A DNA stretch of 64,000 nucleotides from Siphonodentalium dalli (taxonomy: Eukaryota > Mollusca > Scaphopoda > Gadilida > Siphonodentaliidae): the NCBI GenBank assembly GCA_032622095.1, contig CP136063.1:90995980-91059979 (forward strand). Reading direction: 5' to 3'. The translations under genes were made by a program, and so were the position numbers. How positions within the stretch are numbered: the stretch's first letter is position 1; every line of letters starts with the position of its first letter. A model generated the notes under the pieces. The model searched no databases. It worked only from the letters and a program-made list of their open reading frames with translations, and was not told the origin of the DNA. Of this stretch, positions 38,986-51,500 are shown piece by piece.

Positions 38986-40437
38986 AGACTGATTAAACGT
39001 AAGTTCAGCTGGATCCTGAAGCTATAATGCTGCCAACGGAACATACAGAAAATAAAGCTAAATTCTATAAAAACGCCAACTTTCTGTTTCACATGTTAGT
39101 TGCCTAAATTTATACAACCTGAAAATTGCATGCCATATTCAAGGCCAGGATTGTATGTCAATAATGTAATCTCTAAACTGTCGCTTCAGACGTTTAGATA
39201 GCTGCTATCTGGAATGAATGCAGTGGATGAGCTAGATATATTTTTTGCAGCAGTTATTGCACTTACGAGTGAAAGGGATTAGGTGCACTTTAGGAACATC
39301 TATTCAAAGGTTGAGATGTGTTCAAAATCGGGGCACAATCCATACCTATATTCCTTGTAAATTTCAGTTATAAATATGACTTTTTAACTCTCATTTTACA
39401 AGCCACTACACACCCATGAAAAGATGTTACAGATTCTCAATTCTCGGCTGAATCTTTTAAGCTCATAAAATGTTGCTTGCATGCATACCTGTATAATCAT
39501 ACAGGCAGTAAATGTGAAAATGTGAAACAGAAAGTTGACATATTACAGATAGGTAATTGAGTGGAATTTAATAAAGAGATAGCAGATCTGTTCAAAAGTG
39601 TTAATTTTAAGAAATAGCAAGATTACCCAATTCCTCATTAAAAAAAAAAAATACTTATGTGTCACCTGTGATAACTCAAAAATATGGTCACAATGACAAG
39701 TCATCACATCAGTTTGGTTTAAGAATATTAGTCATTCAGAACATTTTACTCAAACAACACAAGGAAGCGAGTGAGATGGGCCACATCTATTTATATCACA
39801 TAATAAGGTTGTAATAAATCTCAGGTTCACACCGCGCAATCATATAGCTGCTGCCAGCATCGTGTATTTCCATAGTAACTGCATTTATTGTTGTCACAAT
39901 GGAATTTATTTGCATATATATATAACCAACTTGGAATAGTTCACAATTAGATAAATCATCAAAATAGTACCGGTATTCTTCCCTGTGTCATAAGAATATT
40001 ACATAGATGTTATATATTTTTACAGAAATGTATCGCTGGATTGCTCGGAGCGCAGTATGAAGCCATAATATTCAAAACCATAGCTAATTTTATGATGGTT
40101 CTAATACTCTGCTAATAGTTTCGGGTATACTATAAAGGTATATATGTAATTGTTATACTGTACATATCTCCGGTTATTATCTATTTAATGGGTGCAGAAT
40201 GACATATAGTAATATGCTTCTCGCAGTCAAGATAGACTCACTTTTCTATGGCTACCATACATACAAAATTCTTCATAAAACGAAGATAAAGGACATTGTC
40301 ATCACAAAAAACACCGTTGCCAGCAGCTACACATCAGCAGGATTGTGCTGTGTGAGGTAGCTTATAAAATTTTATATAAACGAAAGGGAAATAACTCTTT
40401 ATGGGAAAAGGAATGTAAAGGGAGATAATGCAGATAT
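38986..40437. other. Intergenic, no feature recognised
   Basis: AT-rich DNA. I see no exon with usable splice sites on either strand and no bounded element. Confidence 0.35.
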
Positions 40438-40575
40438 CAAGCCTTGAAACAGTGTAATTTTTGCAAAATGAAGACCCCAGAGGGTGAATTTAAGGACGCT
40501 ATCACAAACGGTGGGATAGAATCACTAAATTTACCCTCTGTGGACCTCATTCTGCCAGTGACATGCACACTATTT
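40438..40575. mobile_element. CAAGCCT hAT-MITE, diverged short copy
   Basis: CAAGCCTTGAAACAGTGTAA and a CCCAGAGGGTGAATTTA / TAAATTTACCCTCTGTGG inverted pair. The right end is degenerate. Confidence 0.65.
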
Positions 40576-40746
40576 ATTCCCAGCATACTCTAACTAAAAT
40601 TTGAATTCTGATGCCTTTTGTCAGTGAATATACTTAAGTCTCCAATCAAACTTCCTACAGATTTTATTCTGTGAACTTCTCTTTTCAGTTGATTATTTCT
40701 CAATGAAGGGGTTAGCGATTAAATCACAATTTGAATGCAAACCAGT

Positions 40747-42714
40747 ACCTTACTCGTATTTAAATTCGCGCAGTACTATTTTTCACGCACCCATCGGTGC
40801 GCGAATTTAAAACTGAGCGAAAAATTGTTTCGACTCCCTAAGTTTACACCTAAACATAATGAAAATAAAATGGATATGTTATTGAGTTACATGTACACAA
40901 CATTCTATTGAATAGACCAGTATATGTGCATGTGGACAACATATCTCAACACCATTATTCACACCTAAAGCGATAAATCATGGTAAAATCTTCGATGTTT
41001 AGATGATTGTAAGTCCCTTTAACTATTTAAATACCAGAATTATAATTTGGACCTTGCATAAACACACATCTTCAAAACAAAATGATAATGCAGTTATCAG
41101 GGTTTCCGTTAGTACGGCTCAGGGTCCGTAGGACGGCCTCATTCCCCTCGCAGATGATCTGTTTGGTTCATAGATATACCAAAAGTCAGTAGCAAATTGT
41201 CGTTAAAAAAATCCGGCTGCAACGGGAGTTAAACAGAATACTGGTGAAAAGGCGGGTCAAATAGTGACGTTAGATACAGCGTAATACATGTCGCGGTATC
41301 ATCAAAGAATGCCGGACTGCTGTCTGAGTACGGATAGTTTTGTGCACGGTATGAAACTACTCATGCTCGAAGATCCCGTGACATCGTACGTTTACATAAT
41401 TTGATCAAAGAACGCAAAATTTCTGAGTCGGGACATTTTTATGCACAGGATTTTCATGGATGAAACTACTCATGCTCTGAGATCCCGTGCTATCGTACTG
41501 TATAATTAATGGGTCCCTCTGCAGAGTTCATGCAGCTATAGAACAGTTTTAGCCAACGTGTTATAAAATATAATTTTGGAGGGAAATGTGAAAATGTGCA
41601 TTGTTGATTGTGCTTGGGGACCCAGGCGGGACAACGCAACTATTATTTACCGTACTTTGACTTTATCTCAATATTTGGGGAGGGGTAAGTGTTTGTCTTT
41701 ATCCTCTATGTATGTAATATGGTTCAAATGAATGGTCTTGTTAACTTGTCACTATGAATTCCGGCTATAAAGACTGATTTCGGGACAGGTTCCGTATTAT
41801 TGTGAAATAAATCACTTTGGGATTTGTTGACTATGCATGGCAATATACGCATAATAAGCAATTGTGGTCGTCAGTTTATGGACTAATAGAGACTATTGAA
41901 CAAGCCTCGCGTTCCAAGTGAAAGATGTCGCTACCATTCGTATTCCGCCGCTATAAATATATCCTGCAGACAAACCCTGCAGTATGACGTCACAGAGCAC
42001 AATAGTTTTACGATTGACTATATATCCTGTCAGTTTCATTTTCACAGAAGCTACTTTAAATTCTAGGAAATACTTTATTCAGTTCTCCTTGCTATGTATT
42101 ATTGGTCAATGCATAGATGCTTTGTAGTGTTTAGATTCATTACACCTGTCGGAATCTTATTGTATAAATTTGTAAACACAAACTCATAGCTTGTTCATTT
42201 ATATATAGTCTTCAATCAGACGGCAGTCTTACATGCGTAATTAATTGATTACTTATCTGGATACCATCAACAGAATTAATGCACCCACGGAAATGATTGA
42301 CTTGCATACCATACGTAGCTTTCGGTTGCTTTGTGGGACACTTAGGTGCAAGAAAATTGCTTCTTTTCAGTGTCAAATAACAAAATTTTCGCCCCACAGG
42401 ACGAACCATGGTCGCCCCGTCGCATTATGTGTTTCCCCAATACGGACTCATTAATATCCCCCTGGCGGAAACCCTGCAGTTATGCTCTATACATACTCGA
42501 TGTACAGTTTCAAAAAATGTGGCATTTGATATACATGCACGCATATCTTTTATAATGAACGGATAAGAATTGAAACTCCCACCATATACAAGACTTTTAC
42601 GAAAATATTTTATCAGTTTTGAATTTGCGCAGCAAGGTGCGCGAAATTAAAATGCGCGAACTCAAACTGAGCGAAATATAGTACTGCGCGAATTTAAATA
42701 CGAGTAAGGTAGTA
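40747..42714. mobile_element. TIR element with GCGCGAATTTAAA ends
   Basis: The left end TACCTTACTCGTATTTAAAT continues TCGCGCAGTACTAT. The right end is the exact inverse over about 34 bp, and further GCGCGAA blocks lie inside both ends. The TSD is unclear. It contains a hAT insertion (41098-42475), so the host element was only about 0.6 kb. Confidence 0.75.
41098..42475. mobile_element. hAT-type element nested in 40747-42714
   Basis: CAGGGTTTCCGTTAG at the left and CGGAAACCCT at the right, with 8-bp TSD GCAGTTAT (41090-41097 and 42476-42483). The right terminus may be one base longer. No transposase is recognised; overlapping open frames at 42212-42555 look like chance. Confidence 0.75.
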
Positions 42715-42788
42715 ACAATGATTGTGACTGGAGGAATCAAACCTGAGTTCCACTGTTTCATATCAATTACACTGGAATGGAATAACAT

Positions 42789-43044
42789 TTAACCCTTCCA
42801 TGACTAGAGCTTCTTGAAATTATGCGAAATCCCTGTGCCAGTGCATTCTCTTATCTACCGGTATGCATGTCTCCCATAGTGAGCATTGCATATATAAGAG
42901 AATACATTGGCCTAAAAATATTTACCTTGAGCTTGTAAGCCAGTGCATTTTCTTATATAAGCGAGGCTCCCTATAGGAGACTGGCATATTTTAGAGAATG
43001 CATTGGCACAGTGTTTTCGCAAAAATACAGAAAGCTCCAGTCAG
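42789..43044. mobile_element. TTAA double-palindrome MITE, right end eroded
   Basis: TTAACCCTTCCATGACTAGA at the left and two diverged palindromes. The right end stops at AAGCTCCAGTCA without TTAA. Confidence 0.75.
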
Positions 43045-44119
43045 TTATATGTGCGTCTGTAGTTAAATTAGACTGATAAGAATCAATTTCGCTGAATTTT
43101 CAAGCAGAATCTGTAACTGGCAAATCTCGAAGGAATGATCAGCTGAAAGAAGAGATGCCCAAATAAAATCGGCAAAATCTTGATTGAAGACAGACAGCTA
43201 AATATTTGATGAGGAAACATTCAGATCATTTTTGAAATCAAAATGGTAGACCAAATTTGCTTCATCTTCGTCATCCAGCGATATTGGTCATAATCATTAC
43301 TGACAAAGACTAGGTTCCATCCCATTGGTCTCAAATAACTCATTTATGCCTTTCTACAAGTGATACACATTTTAAATGAACAAATATGGTTTATGATAGT
43401 AACCATAATTGTATCTATTTACATGATAATCAATCATGCTACTAAATAGAATATTTCGATGAGATACCCAAAAGAATAGGAACAAGATTCTGTAAACATT
43501 AATTCTTCAGTTAATTGGCACCTCCTGGATATTAAAGGAAACACATTTCTTATCATTGGGCTAAAGATATAATACAATTTACAGTGGTTTCAACAATGTA
43601 TATCAATATTATGGATATTGACCACCAATATTAATAAAGAAACAAATTAAGTTCCAGCCACTGGGTTTGGGCATGAAATATGTGCTAGGAGAGGTCTTAA
43701 ATGGTTAAATTGTCTTCGTCAGCATCTAGCACAACCAAGTTGGTGTACACAAAGAAATTTGGTCCCCATAGAAACATGTACTGCGGAGTGTCATTTGCAC
43801 ACTATTATGAGGCTCCCTACGGGATGGACAAAAGCAAACGTGGTCTACCAACACCTCATGCATGTTCTGCTTGTGCTCATTTATAAAATCATTCATAGAG
43901 GAGACATAATTAATGTGCACAGCACCAACTTAATCAGCAATTGGAAAACCACATGCATTAATAAAGATCACTTAAAAATGAGTCAACAAGAAAAAACAAA
44001 ATTTATAGATATGTCCAGGGATACAGTCCCAGCATGAGGTACATTATGTCATAAAGCTGCCATCTGTTAAAACCTCGAAGCTTTATAATACAAATTGAAT
44101 TACATCTTCCACTGGATTA
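43045..44119. other. Intergenic, no gene recognised
   Basis: Three overlapping open frames (43701-43886, 43726-43920 minus, 43759-44037) share the same bases. None has a domain I know or splice sites that would join it to neighbours. Confidence 0.35.
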
Positions 44120-44332
44120 CAGTAATGCCCTAAATAATCGACTCCTTAACCACAGCAGAATTATGGGTAACTTTTCAGGTTTAGTTGGAAACATGGCTTG
44201 TTGCCATTCATCGGAAAGCTCTCCATGAGAGCTTTCCGGTGAATGGCAACAAGCCATATTTCCAACTAAATCCTGAAAAGTTACTCATTAATTCTGCTGT
44301 AGTTAAGGAGTCGGTTATTTTGGGCATTACTG
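44120..44332. mobile_element. Full-length palindromic TA-type MITE
   Basis: CAGTAATGCCCTAAATAATC at the left, GGGCATTACTG at the right and TA on both sides. The centre is AAAGCTCTCCATGAGAGC. Confidence 0.82.
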
Positions 44333-44473
44333 TAGGTCTACAAATTACCTTTGTTCCATTCATGGACCAACTGGTCTGAAAATATTAGGGTCAGTATGCT
44401 GGTAAAACTCAAAACTATAAAATTCCCTGTCGGATTTAACATCCCTATAATACTATTTTTCGGCTTCAGGTGT

Positions 44474-45378
44474 GAACAAATTTTATATGTGGGTTTACGA
44501 TCACAAAATACAGGTCATGTTTGAATTTGAGTTCCGGATAATTCAGTAATTCTCAACTGAATGGAATGCAATTTGGTATGAGTTTACTAGTCCAAAATAC
44601 AGGTCAAATTTGAATTTTGGGTTCCACACGCCAATTTTCACCACAGTTATGGCCCTTTGTTGGAATTATTTGAGTCGAGGAACTCAACCGACCTATGAAT
44701 GAACAATGTTATTTAAAAGATTTAAATTTTTTAAATCTATTCATTTTCTACACCTCAAATTATACATGGCGATGCCAGGTTCGAATTGGAATTCCCCAGC
44801 ACGTGTCATCACAAATGTAAACAAACTTCTTTCACGCGCGATCAGCATGGTATTATAACTGGTCTATTTTCATGAATAAAACATCAATACTCAATAGTTG
44901 ATAAGTATACCTATGTATCCGCCTTTAAACTATAACAAGATACTGGTAATTTAGTTCCGGCGATATTTTTCGTCATCTGTTAATCCGAAAATTATTTATG
45001 ACATACCAAAGCCACCACGAACCGTGACAATGCATGACCTCCAGAACTCTTGTTACGGCATCCACTCATGTCTATATATTTCAGGTATAATTTTTGCTAG
45101 GATAGCAAATTTTCGAGGTGGATAAAATAAATACATTTCAAACAAGAGCATCGCTAGGGTGCGGCAAAATATGAATGTGGTAATGCCAACAAAGGGCCAT
45201 AACTATGGTGAAAATTGGCATGTGGAACCCAAAATTCAAATTTGACCTGAATTTTGGGCTAGTAAACTCCTACCAAATTGCATTCCATTCAGTTCAGATA
45301 TACTGAATTATCCAGAACTCAAATTCAAACATTCAAACCTGTATTTTGTGATCGTAAACACACAAATCAAATTTCATT
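44474..45378. repeat. Large inverted repeat, ~200-bp arms
   Basis: The left arm (about 44474-44667: GTGGGTTTACGATCACAAAA, CAGGTCAAATTTGAATTTTG, CAGTTATGGCCCTTTGTTGG) is mirrored by 45181-45378. About 510 bp lie between. The arms are built from the same unit type as 13095-13992, so two tandem-repeat copies lie face to face. Confidence 0.75.
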
Positions 45379-45584
45379 CCATATAGTTCTGATTATCTAA
45401 AGTTATCATCTGGAAACCAAAAGCGAACAGACAGACTGACCAATAACATGATTCGTCTTGTTTTTTTTAAATGGCCATATAAAAACAAAATCTAATAACT
45501 CTTGAGCTTTGAAGGGTGGTTCCGATAATTTTTACCACTGAAGCCAAAGAAATAGTAAATTGGGATGTTAAATCAGTCAGAGTA

Positions 45585-45797
45585 CAGTAATGCCCTAAAT
45601 AATCAACTCCTTAACAAGAGCAGAATTATGGGTAACTTTTCAGGATTTAGTCGGAAATATTGCTTGTTGCCATTCATCGGAAAGCTCTCGGTGAGAGCTT
45701 TCCGATGAATAGCAACAAGCCATATTTCCGACTTAATCCTGAAAAATAATCCATAATTCTGTTCTGGTAAAGGAGTCGATTATTTAGGGCATTACTG
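45585..45797. mobile_element. Full-length palindromic TA-type MITE
   Basis: CAGTAATGCCCTAAATAATC to GGGCATTACTG with TA flanks. The arms meet at GCTCTCGGTGAGAGC. It is inserted next to a fragment of the AAAGGTACTC family (about 45525-45580). Confidence 0.85.
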
Positions 45798-46853
45798 TAT
45801 ATTAAACTTATTTTCATCAGTTTTTTTCTTTTCGCGGTCAACACAAAAATCCATGATAACTCTTGTCACTAAAGGAGTTTGAAATATTTGTCATGCAACC
45901 AGTCCATGATCAGTATTTATGATCGGTGCACTTTACTAGCTGGAAGTATCCATGTACAGACTATTACATGTGTGCATCTTCCATAATAATCTGCAATAAA
46001 TGGTAAAACTTGGCAGATTTTTTTGGTTATTTTTTTCACAAGCTGTGTAAATTCTAACTTGTAAACCATCAATAACACTGTTCCAATTATTAATATAGGT
46101 TTTAGCTGATAAACCATATCAGACGTAAAACCTGCTCTTCAGGAATCAGGGCACAACTTCAATTTCTTGTGGACCATGGAGAATAATTCTCAATAGCTGA
46201 TCTTGATCAATGTATTTCCACAGTACCAGGACTGTATGGTAATGGAAGGACTTCATTAGCTGCTTTTAAGATTGAAAAAAGTATTCTTCGCTGTTGGTAT
46301 ATCACAAATTAACACATGCCATAAATGCTTAAAGCAATTAAAATACTGACAAATCATAATAAACTGTTAACCAAATAATATTGTTCCATTTTAACAATGA
46401 AGATTAGAGACATGAAATTGTTTTCAATATGCCCATCACAGTAGTCAATTCCACAAGATAAATTACAATGTTACAAGTAAGCAAACCAAGCGAGAATATT
46501 GGCCTTACTGGAAAACACTCCCAATACGAAAATGAAGTTAATAAATTGAGGAATATTTTTTCATTGTGTGATGTGTGATAGTAATTTCTAACTTAAACAA
46601 GGAAAGTAAAATATTCTATCACACCAGTGTTGAAATATCTGTGGGTGAAAAATTTGCACTCCCTATGTGTGGAAATTTCAGTTCTGTATATATCACAAAA
46701 ACAATGTTGGTGAAAAATTCATACAGTATTCCTTTAATTAATACTATTATTGTAATGGTTTTTGGAGATACATGAATCCGCTGTATCAGCAAATGCAATG
46801 CTAAAGGTGGACGTTTTAAGGATTGTAACTTATTTCCAAGTTCTAAATAAAAT
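45798..46853. other. Intergenic, no feature recognised
   Basis: AT-rich with only short chance frames. Confidence 0.35.
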
Positions 46854-47391
46854 TAGGCTCTTGAACAAGCTACGCTATTACAGAGTCTAAAGAAAATAGC
46901 TGGGAATTCCATTACAACCAAGAATCATTACGTTAGTGTCAGCCAGTCACAACAGTAAAGTGATGCAACCAATCAGGCGATTGTCGGAATTCCGTGACTC
47001 CGCAGTTTCTCGACACATAGCTAAAATATAGCGTAATAAATTTCCCCGTCACATCTGGTCACATTGCTGATTTCAGTGTTTACAAATTTGGAGATTACTA
47101 TAACTAATTAAACACTAAAACACGTCTATGAAGAGCCCAGAATTGACCAATAATACTTAGCAAAGAGAATAGAATTAAGTATTTCCAAGAATTTCAACAG
47201 TTAACACCCGGTTTTGTTATTCGCCAACACGAAAGTGAAAGGAGATATCATTCAGTCAATCGTAAAACTATTTGTGAGCTGTGACATCATACAGCAGGGA
47301 TTGCAGTCAGAAGCTATTTATAGCGGTGGTAATGGATTTCCCAGCTATTTCCTTTAGACTCTGTGACGGCTTAGCTTGTTCAAGAGTCTAA
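46854..47391. mobile_element. TIR element, CTCTTGAACAAGCT ends
   Basis: GGCTCTTGAACAAGCTACGC at the left (continuing with AGAGTCTAAAGAAAATAGCT) is mirrored at the right over ~60 bp. Flanking AAATTAG / CTAATTT is itself inverted, so the TSD is uncertain. The length is about 540 bp; non-coding. Confidence 0.75.
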
Positions 47392-48378
47392 TTTTAATTA
47401 GAACTGCTCATTTCCTGAACCTCATTGTAATATCGAACAATCACTATTCAGCTGAACAGACTACTAATTATAAATCATTCTATGGTTTTAAAGAACTCTG
47501 CAAAAGCAAGAATAAAGATGAGCAACGTAGATTTAAACAAACAGAAAACAGATGCCATCACCCGCAGGACATACACTTGGGGGGGGGGAATTATATGGAA
47601 ATTCACTGTTAATATCAAATTGTAACACGAAGTGTCAAGTTCCACAACTCTTACACAGCATCATAATAAAGAGCTCCGATTCCAATATAACAGATTACAA
47701 ATTCAAACAACTTAATAACATCTAGGAAGAAAAAAACAGTTTTCTAGCAGAGAATACAACCTGATAACATAGAAGTGAGGTATTTGATCATAGTCTAACC
47801 ATTTAAACAATGATGTGTTATATTGTGCAAGATCTTTTCTGAACCAGTCATTTTTTTGTTCTCGCTATATGCAGAAGATTGATTCATAAAATATTATGAT
47901 CATTTATTTGCAAGTGCCATCACAAGCCTATATGTGAATACATACACATGTCGAACAATTGGCGTTTAAGCAGTGGAAATCAAGCTGCTAATCAAAATGC
48001 CAACTTGTGAGGAAAAGTAAGCTGGGTTTAACGTCTGTGATAGTTTAATATTCTTCTATCTTGCTTCTATCTATTTTTTCATTGATTGACCTTTCGTGTG
48101 CCCATTAAATGGTGAAAAGATCTAAAAAAACAAATAATAAGTTTTTATATTGTGGAACCTGACATTTCCTGTAAAATAAAAAAATTCAGTTGATTTGAAC
48201 CTGTATGTAGAGAGAAAAAGCTATATTTATGCTTCAAATACAGCCACGACCAAAATGCAGTGCCTCACATTTGCTGCAATAGAAAACAATTGAACAATGG
48301 TATATGCACTATCAACATGTGATCGGTAAAGATTGGACGAGGATCAACACAATCGTCTGAAGTGATGTCAGATGAGAA
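47392..48378 (-). other. Downstream of vasculin stop; probable 3' UTR
   Basis: On the minus strand this follows the vasculin stop codon. AATAAA-type signals on that strand occur (for example near 47900), but I cannot choose one. Nothing else was recognised. Confidence 0.35.
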
Positions 48379-48519
48379 TCAGCACGAGTCATCAGAATCG
48401 GGGTCGGACGAGGAAATAGCGTCATTTTTCTGTTGAGCACTAGGCTGATGCAAAGGACCATGTTTAGGACTCCATGATTTAGGAAGCTGCTGCCGCACAA
48501 ACCCATTCTTCTCTGGTCT
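48379..48519 (-). CDS. GPBP1: Vasculin last coding exon
   Basis: This exon encodes RPEKNGFVRQQLPKSWSPKH then GPLHQPSAQQ and SSSDPDSDDSC-stop. The acceptor on the minus strand is CTATCTTCAG. The acidic Ser/Asp end is family-typical. The plus-frame and minus-frame open frames overlapping it are shadows. Confidence 0.85.
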   Translation of the reverse strand, partial: RPEKNGFVRQQLPKSWSPKHGPLHQPSAQQKNDAISSSDPDSDDSC

Positions 48520-51500
48520 CTGAAGATAGAAATTAAAACATTATTGATGCTGAAGCTCGACTTGAAAGTTATATGTTAGTCAGTTGTGTTCATTAACACT
48601 TTCATAATAGGAGCTGCGCTGGTGCAGAATTAAAGATCCTGTGCCAGTGCATTCTCTTAGGGAGCCTCGCATTTACAAGTGACTGCACTGGCTTACAAGG
48701 TCAATATTGTTAGACCAATGTATTCACTTATATATGCTCCCTATGGGAGACTCGCATATATAAGAGAATGCATTACCATAAGGTATTCACAATAAATCAG
48801 GAAGCTCCAGTCATGGAAGGGTTAAAAAGAATCCATATTTACTAAATGTTCATGCTATGATGAACAACAAAGAATATATACACTAAAACCTCTCCAAACC
48901 GAACACCCTTTAGATCGGTCTTTCTGTTTGGTTTAGAGAGGTGTTTGGTTTATAGAAAATCACACTACGATCGGAATGTATTGACATCATTAATAAGAGT
49001 TGTCGATGTACGACCAACTCCTCATTGAATTTAGCTTTATTCAATAAAGTACCAAATAAAATATAAATGACATAGATAAAACAAGGTATAATAAGAATTA
49101 ACTAGAGGTGTGACTGTCCCAATGGGACTACGGATACCCCCTTGTTTTTAAAATACTAAGATGTTTCACATGTCAGTAAACATTTAGTTAAAATAATAAA
49201 ATAACAGTTCCCATTGCAGGTGAACAACCATAATCCTAATCTTAAACCTATTGACCGAAAAATGTAGGAATAAAAGCTTGGACAAAATTATGTATGTTGC
49301 GAAAAAAATTCTAAGTCGAAAAAGGGGAATAACTCCACACAAAAAATGTCGGACAGACGTCATAATCGCAGGTGCACAGGTTCCCATGGTACTAAATATC
49401 AGTGCCAAGATTAAAAAACATTGACCGAAAAATGTAGGAATAAAAGCTCGGGACAAAATTCTGAATGTTGCAAAAAAAGTTTCTAAGTCGAAAAAGGGGG
49501 TTAACTCCACCAAAAAATGTCGCACAGACGTCATAATCGCAGGGGCACAAGTTCCCATGGTACTAAATATCTGTGCCACGTTTTAAAAAAATTGACCGAA
49601 AAGTGTAGGAATAAAAGCTTGGACAAAAGTATACATGTTGCGAATATTTTCTAAGTCGAAAAAGGGGGGATAACTCCACCAAAAAAAGTCCGACAGACGT
49701 CATAATCACAGGTGCACAGGTTCCCATGGTGGTTGATGTCTGTGCCAAGTTTCACGGAAATTGGTCAAAAAACGACTGAGAAAAACTCCGGACAAATTTG
49801 TGTCCACGGACGGACGACGGACGGACTGATTAGCTGACTCCAGTATACCCCCCCCCGTAACTTCGTTGCGGGGGGTGTAAAAACATGGTATATTAAGACA
49901 TAATACATGTATATAGAAAAGACAGGAAATGATTACTGGAGAAAACACCTTGTAAAAACATGTAACCGGTCACAAATAAGCTGACCATTCTGAGTACAGA
50001 ATTAATTATTTATTATTAACTTGGTCGTTTGTGTTGATGGAAATTATGAAATTTTCTGCAATAGGCGCCCAAAAAGTAAATGTTTGATATGTTGGGAAAT
50101 GAGATAAAAGGAGGATGACGCAGAAGATTCATTCTTTACACCACTTACAAAGAGGGACAAATGATTTTAAGTAAGAGTTTTTTTTCCCGGTTAAGATATC
50201 TATTTTATTAGTATATTAGAGAGATACAATAATAAATTATTCATTAATATTCACTATCGAGTTAACTAATCATAGCTGTATTTCACACTGAGAAAGGAAG
50301 GATGGCTACTTACCTTCTTGGCTGTACCTCACATTTAAAAAGGCGGGCTACTTATGTTTTGTGAAAGGTAATCTCTGCTGTACCTCACACTGAGAGAGAC
50401 TGGCTACTTTTGTTTTGGGAAAGGTAATCTTATCTGTACCTCACACTGAGAAAGACTGGCTACTTACATTTTGTGAGAGGTTCTTGAACTCCTTCATTTC
50501 TGCTTCTGTAATTTCACATGTTTCTTCAGCATCTTCTTTCCAACCCATTTCTTTAAGCAGCCTGTAGTGCAAAATAATCATAAGAAGAGGTTGCACCACG
50601 GGTGCTGGGATACCCCCCATGGCAAAAATTGAAATATGGGCAGGTTGGAAACCAAATTGTGAAAAAAAATTTGATGAACAAACAAATTAATTGACAATTC
50701 TAACAAACGACGGACGAAAATCCCAACATTTTCAGATAAAGAAAGAGGGATAACTCTTGAATGGAAAATGTGAACAATGTCTATGAACGCTCTTTTGAAA
50801 GCCCTCCTGATACCAAACCTCATACCTAATTTCATTGGGATCCGATAACCCACAGTTGAGATATATGAGCGGATGGACAGACAGACAGATGGAATCCAGT
50901 ATACCCCCCATCTTTTGGGATTGGGGTATAATTAACAAGAGGTTGCACCTCGGTTGCTGGCTTACCCACGATGCCAAATTGATACATGGGCAGTATGGAA
51001 ACCAAAACTAGAATGGAAAATGCAAACAACATCATTGGACACTATTTTGAAAGTAGTCCTGAAGGATAACTCTAGAATGGAAAGGCAAACAAAGTCACTT
51101 GCTCCTCTTTTGAAAGCAGTCATGGTGGCAAACCAACATGCCAAATTTCATTCACATTCAATACACAATGGCTGAGAAATCTGACAGGACGAACAAACAA
51201 AAAACACAATTTCCATATGAACAAAGAAGGATAGATCTGGAATGGAAAATCAAATATAATTTGCCCCTTTTGAATTTTTTTTTCAAATCCGATAATCCAT
51301 GGCTGAGATATATGCCCGGACGGACGGACATTTTTCCAATTTTCTTCGAAAAGTGGGAACATAAAAATACAAATGATTCAAATCCCTGAATTGATGATTT
51401 GAAATTAATGCCATGCCCTAGCTTGGTAGTCTGGAAGAAAAACGTCAGACATGATTTAATTTTTATCTCCACATATGTGGCTCTCCTGAAAACTCTTATC

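Noticed and set aside
43701-44037. Overlapping frames as a possible gene
   Set aside because: Frames on both strands overlap the same bases, none shows a known domain or splice context, and the region borders MITEs.
49184-49748. Minus-strand frames of 131 and 61 codons
   Set aside because: They are translations of the ~170-bp tandem units in the repeat element, not genes.
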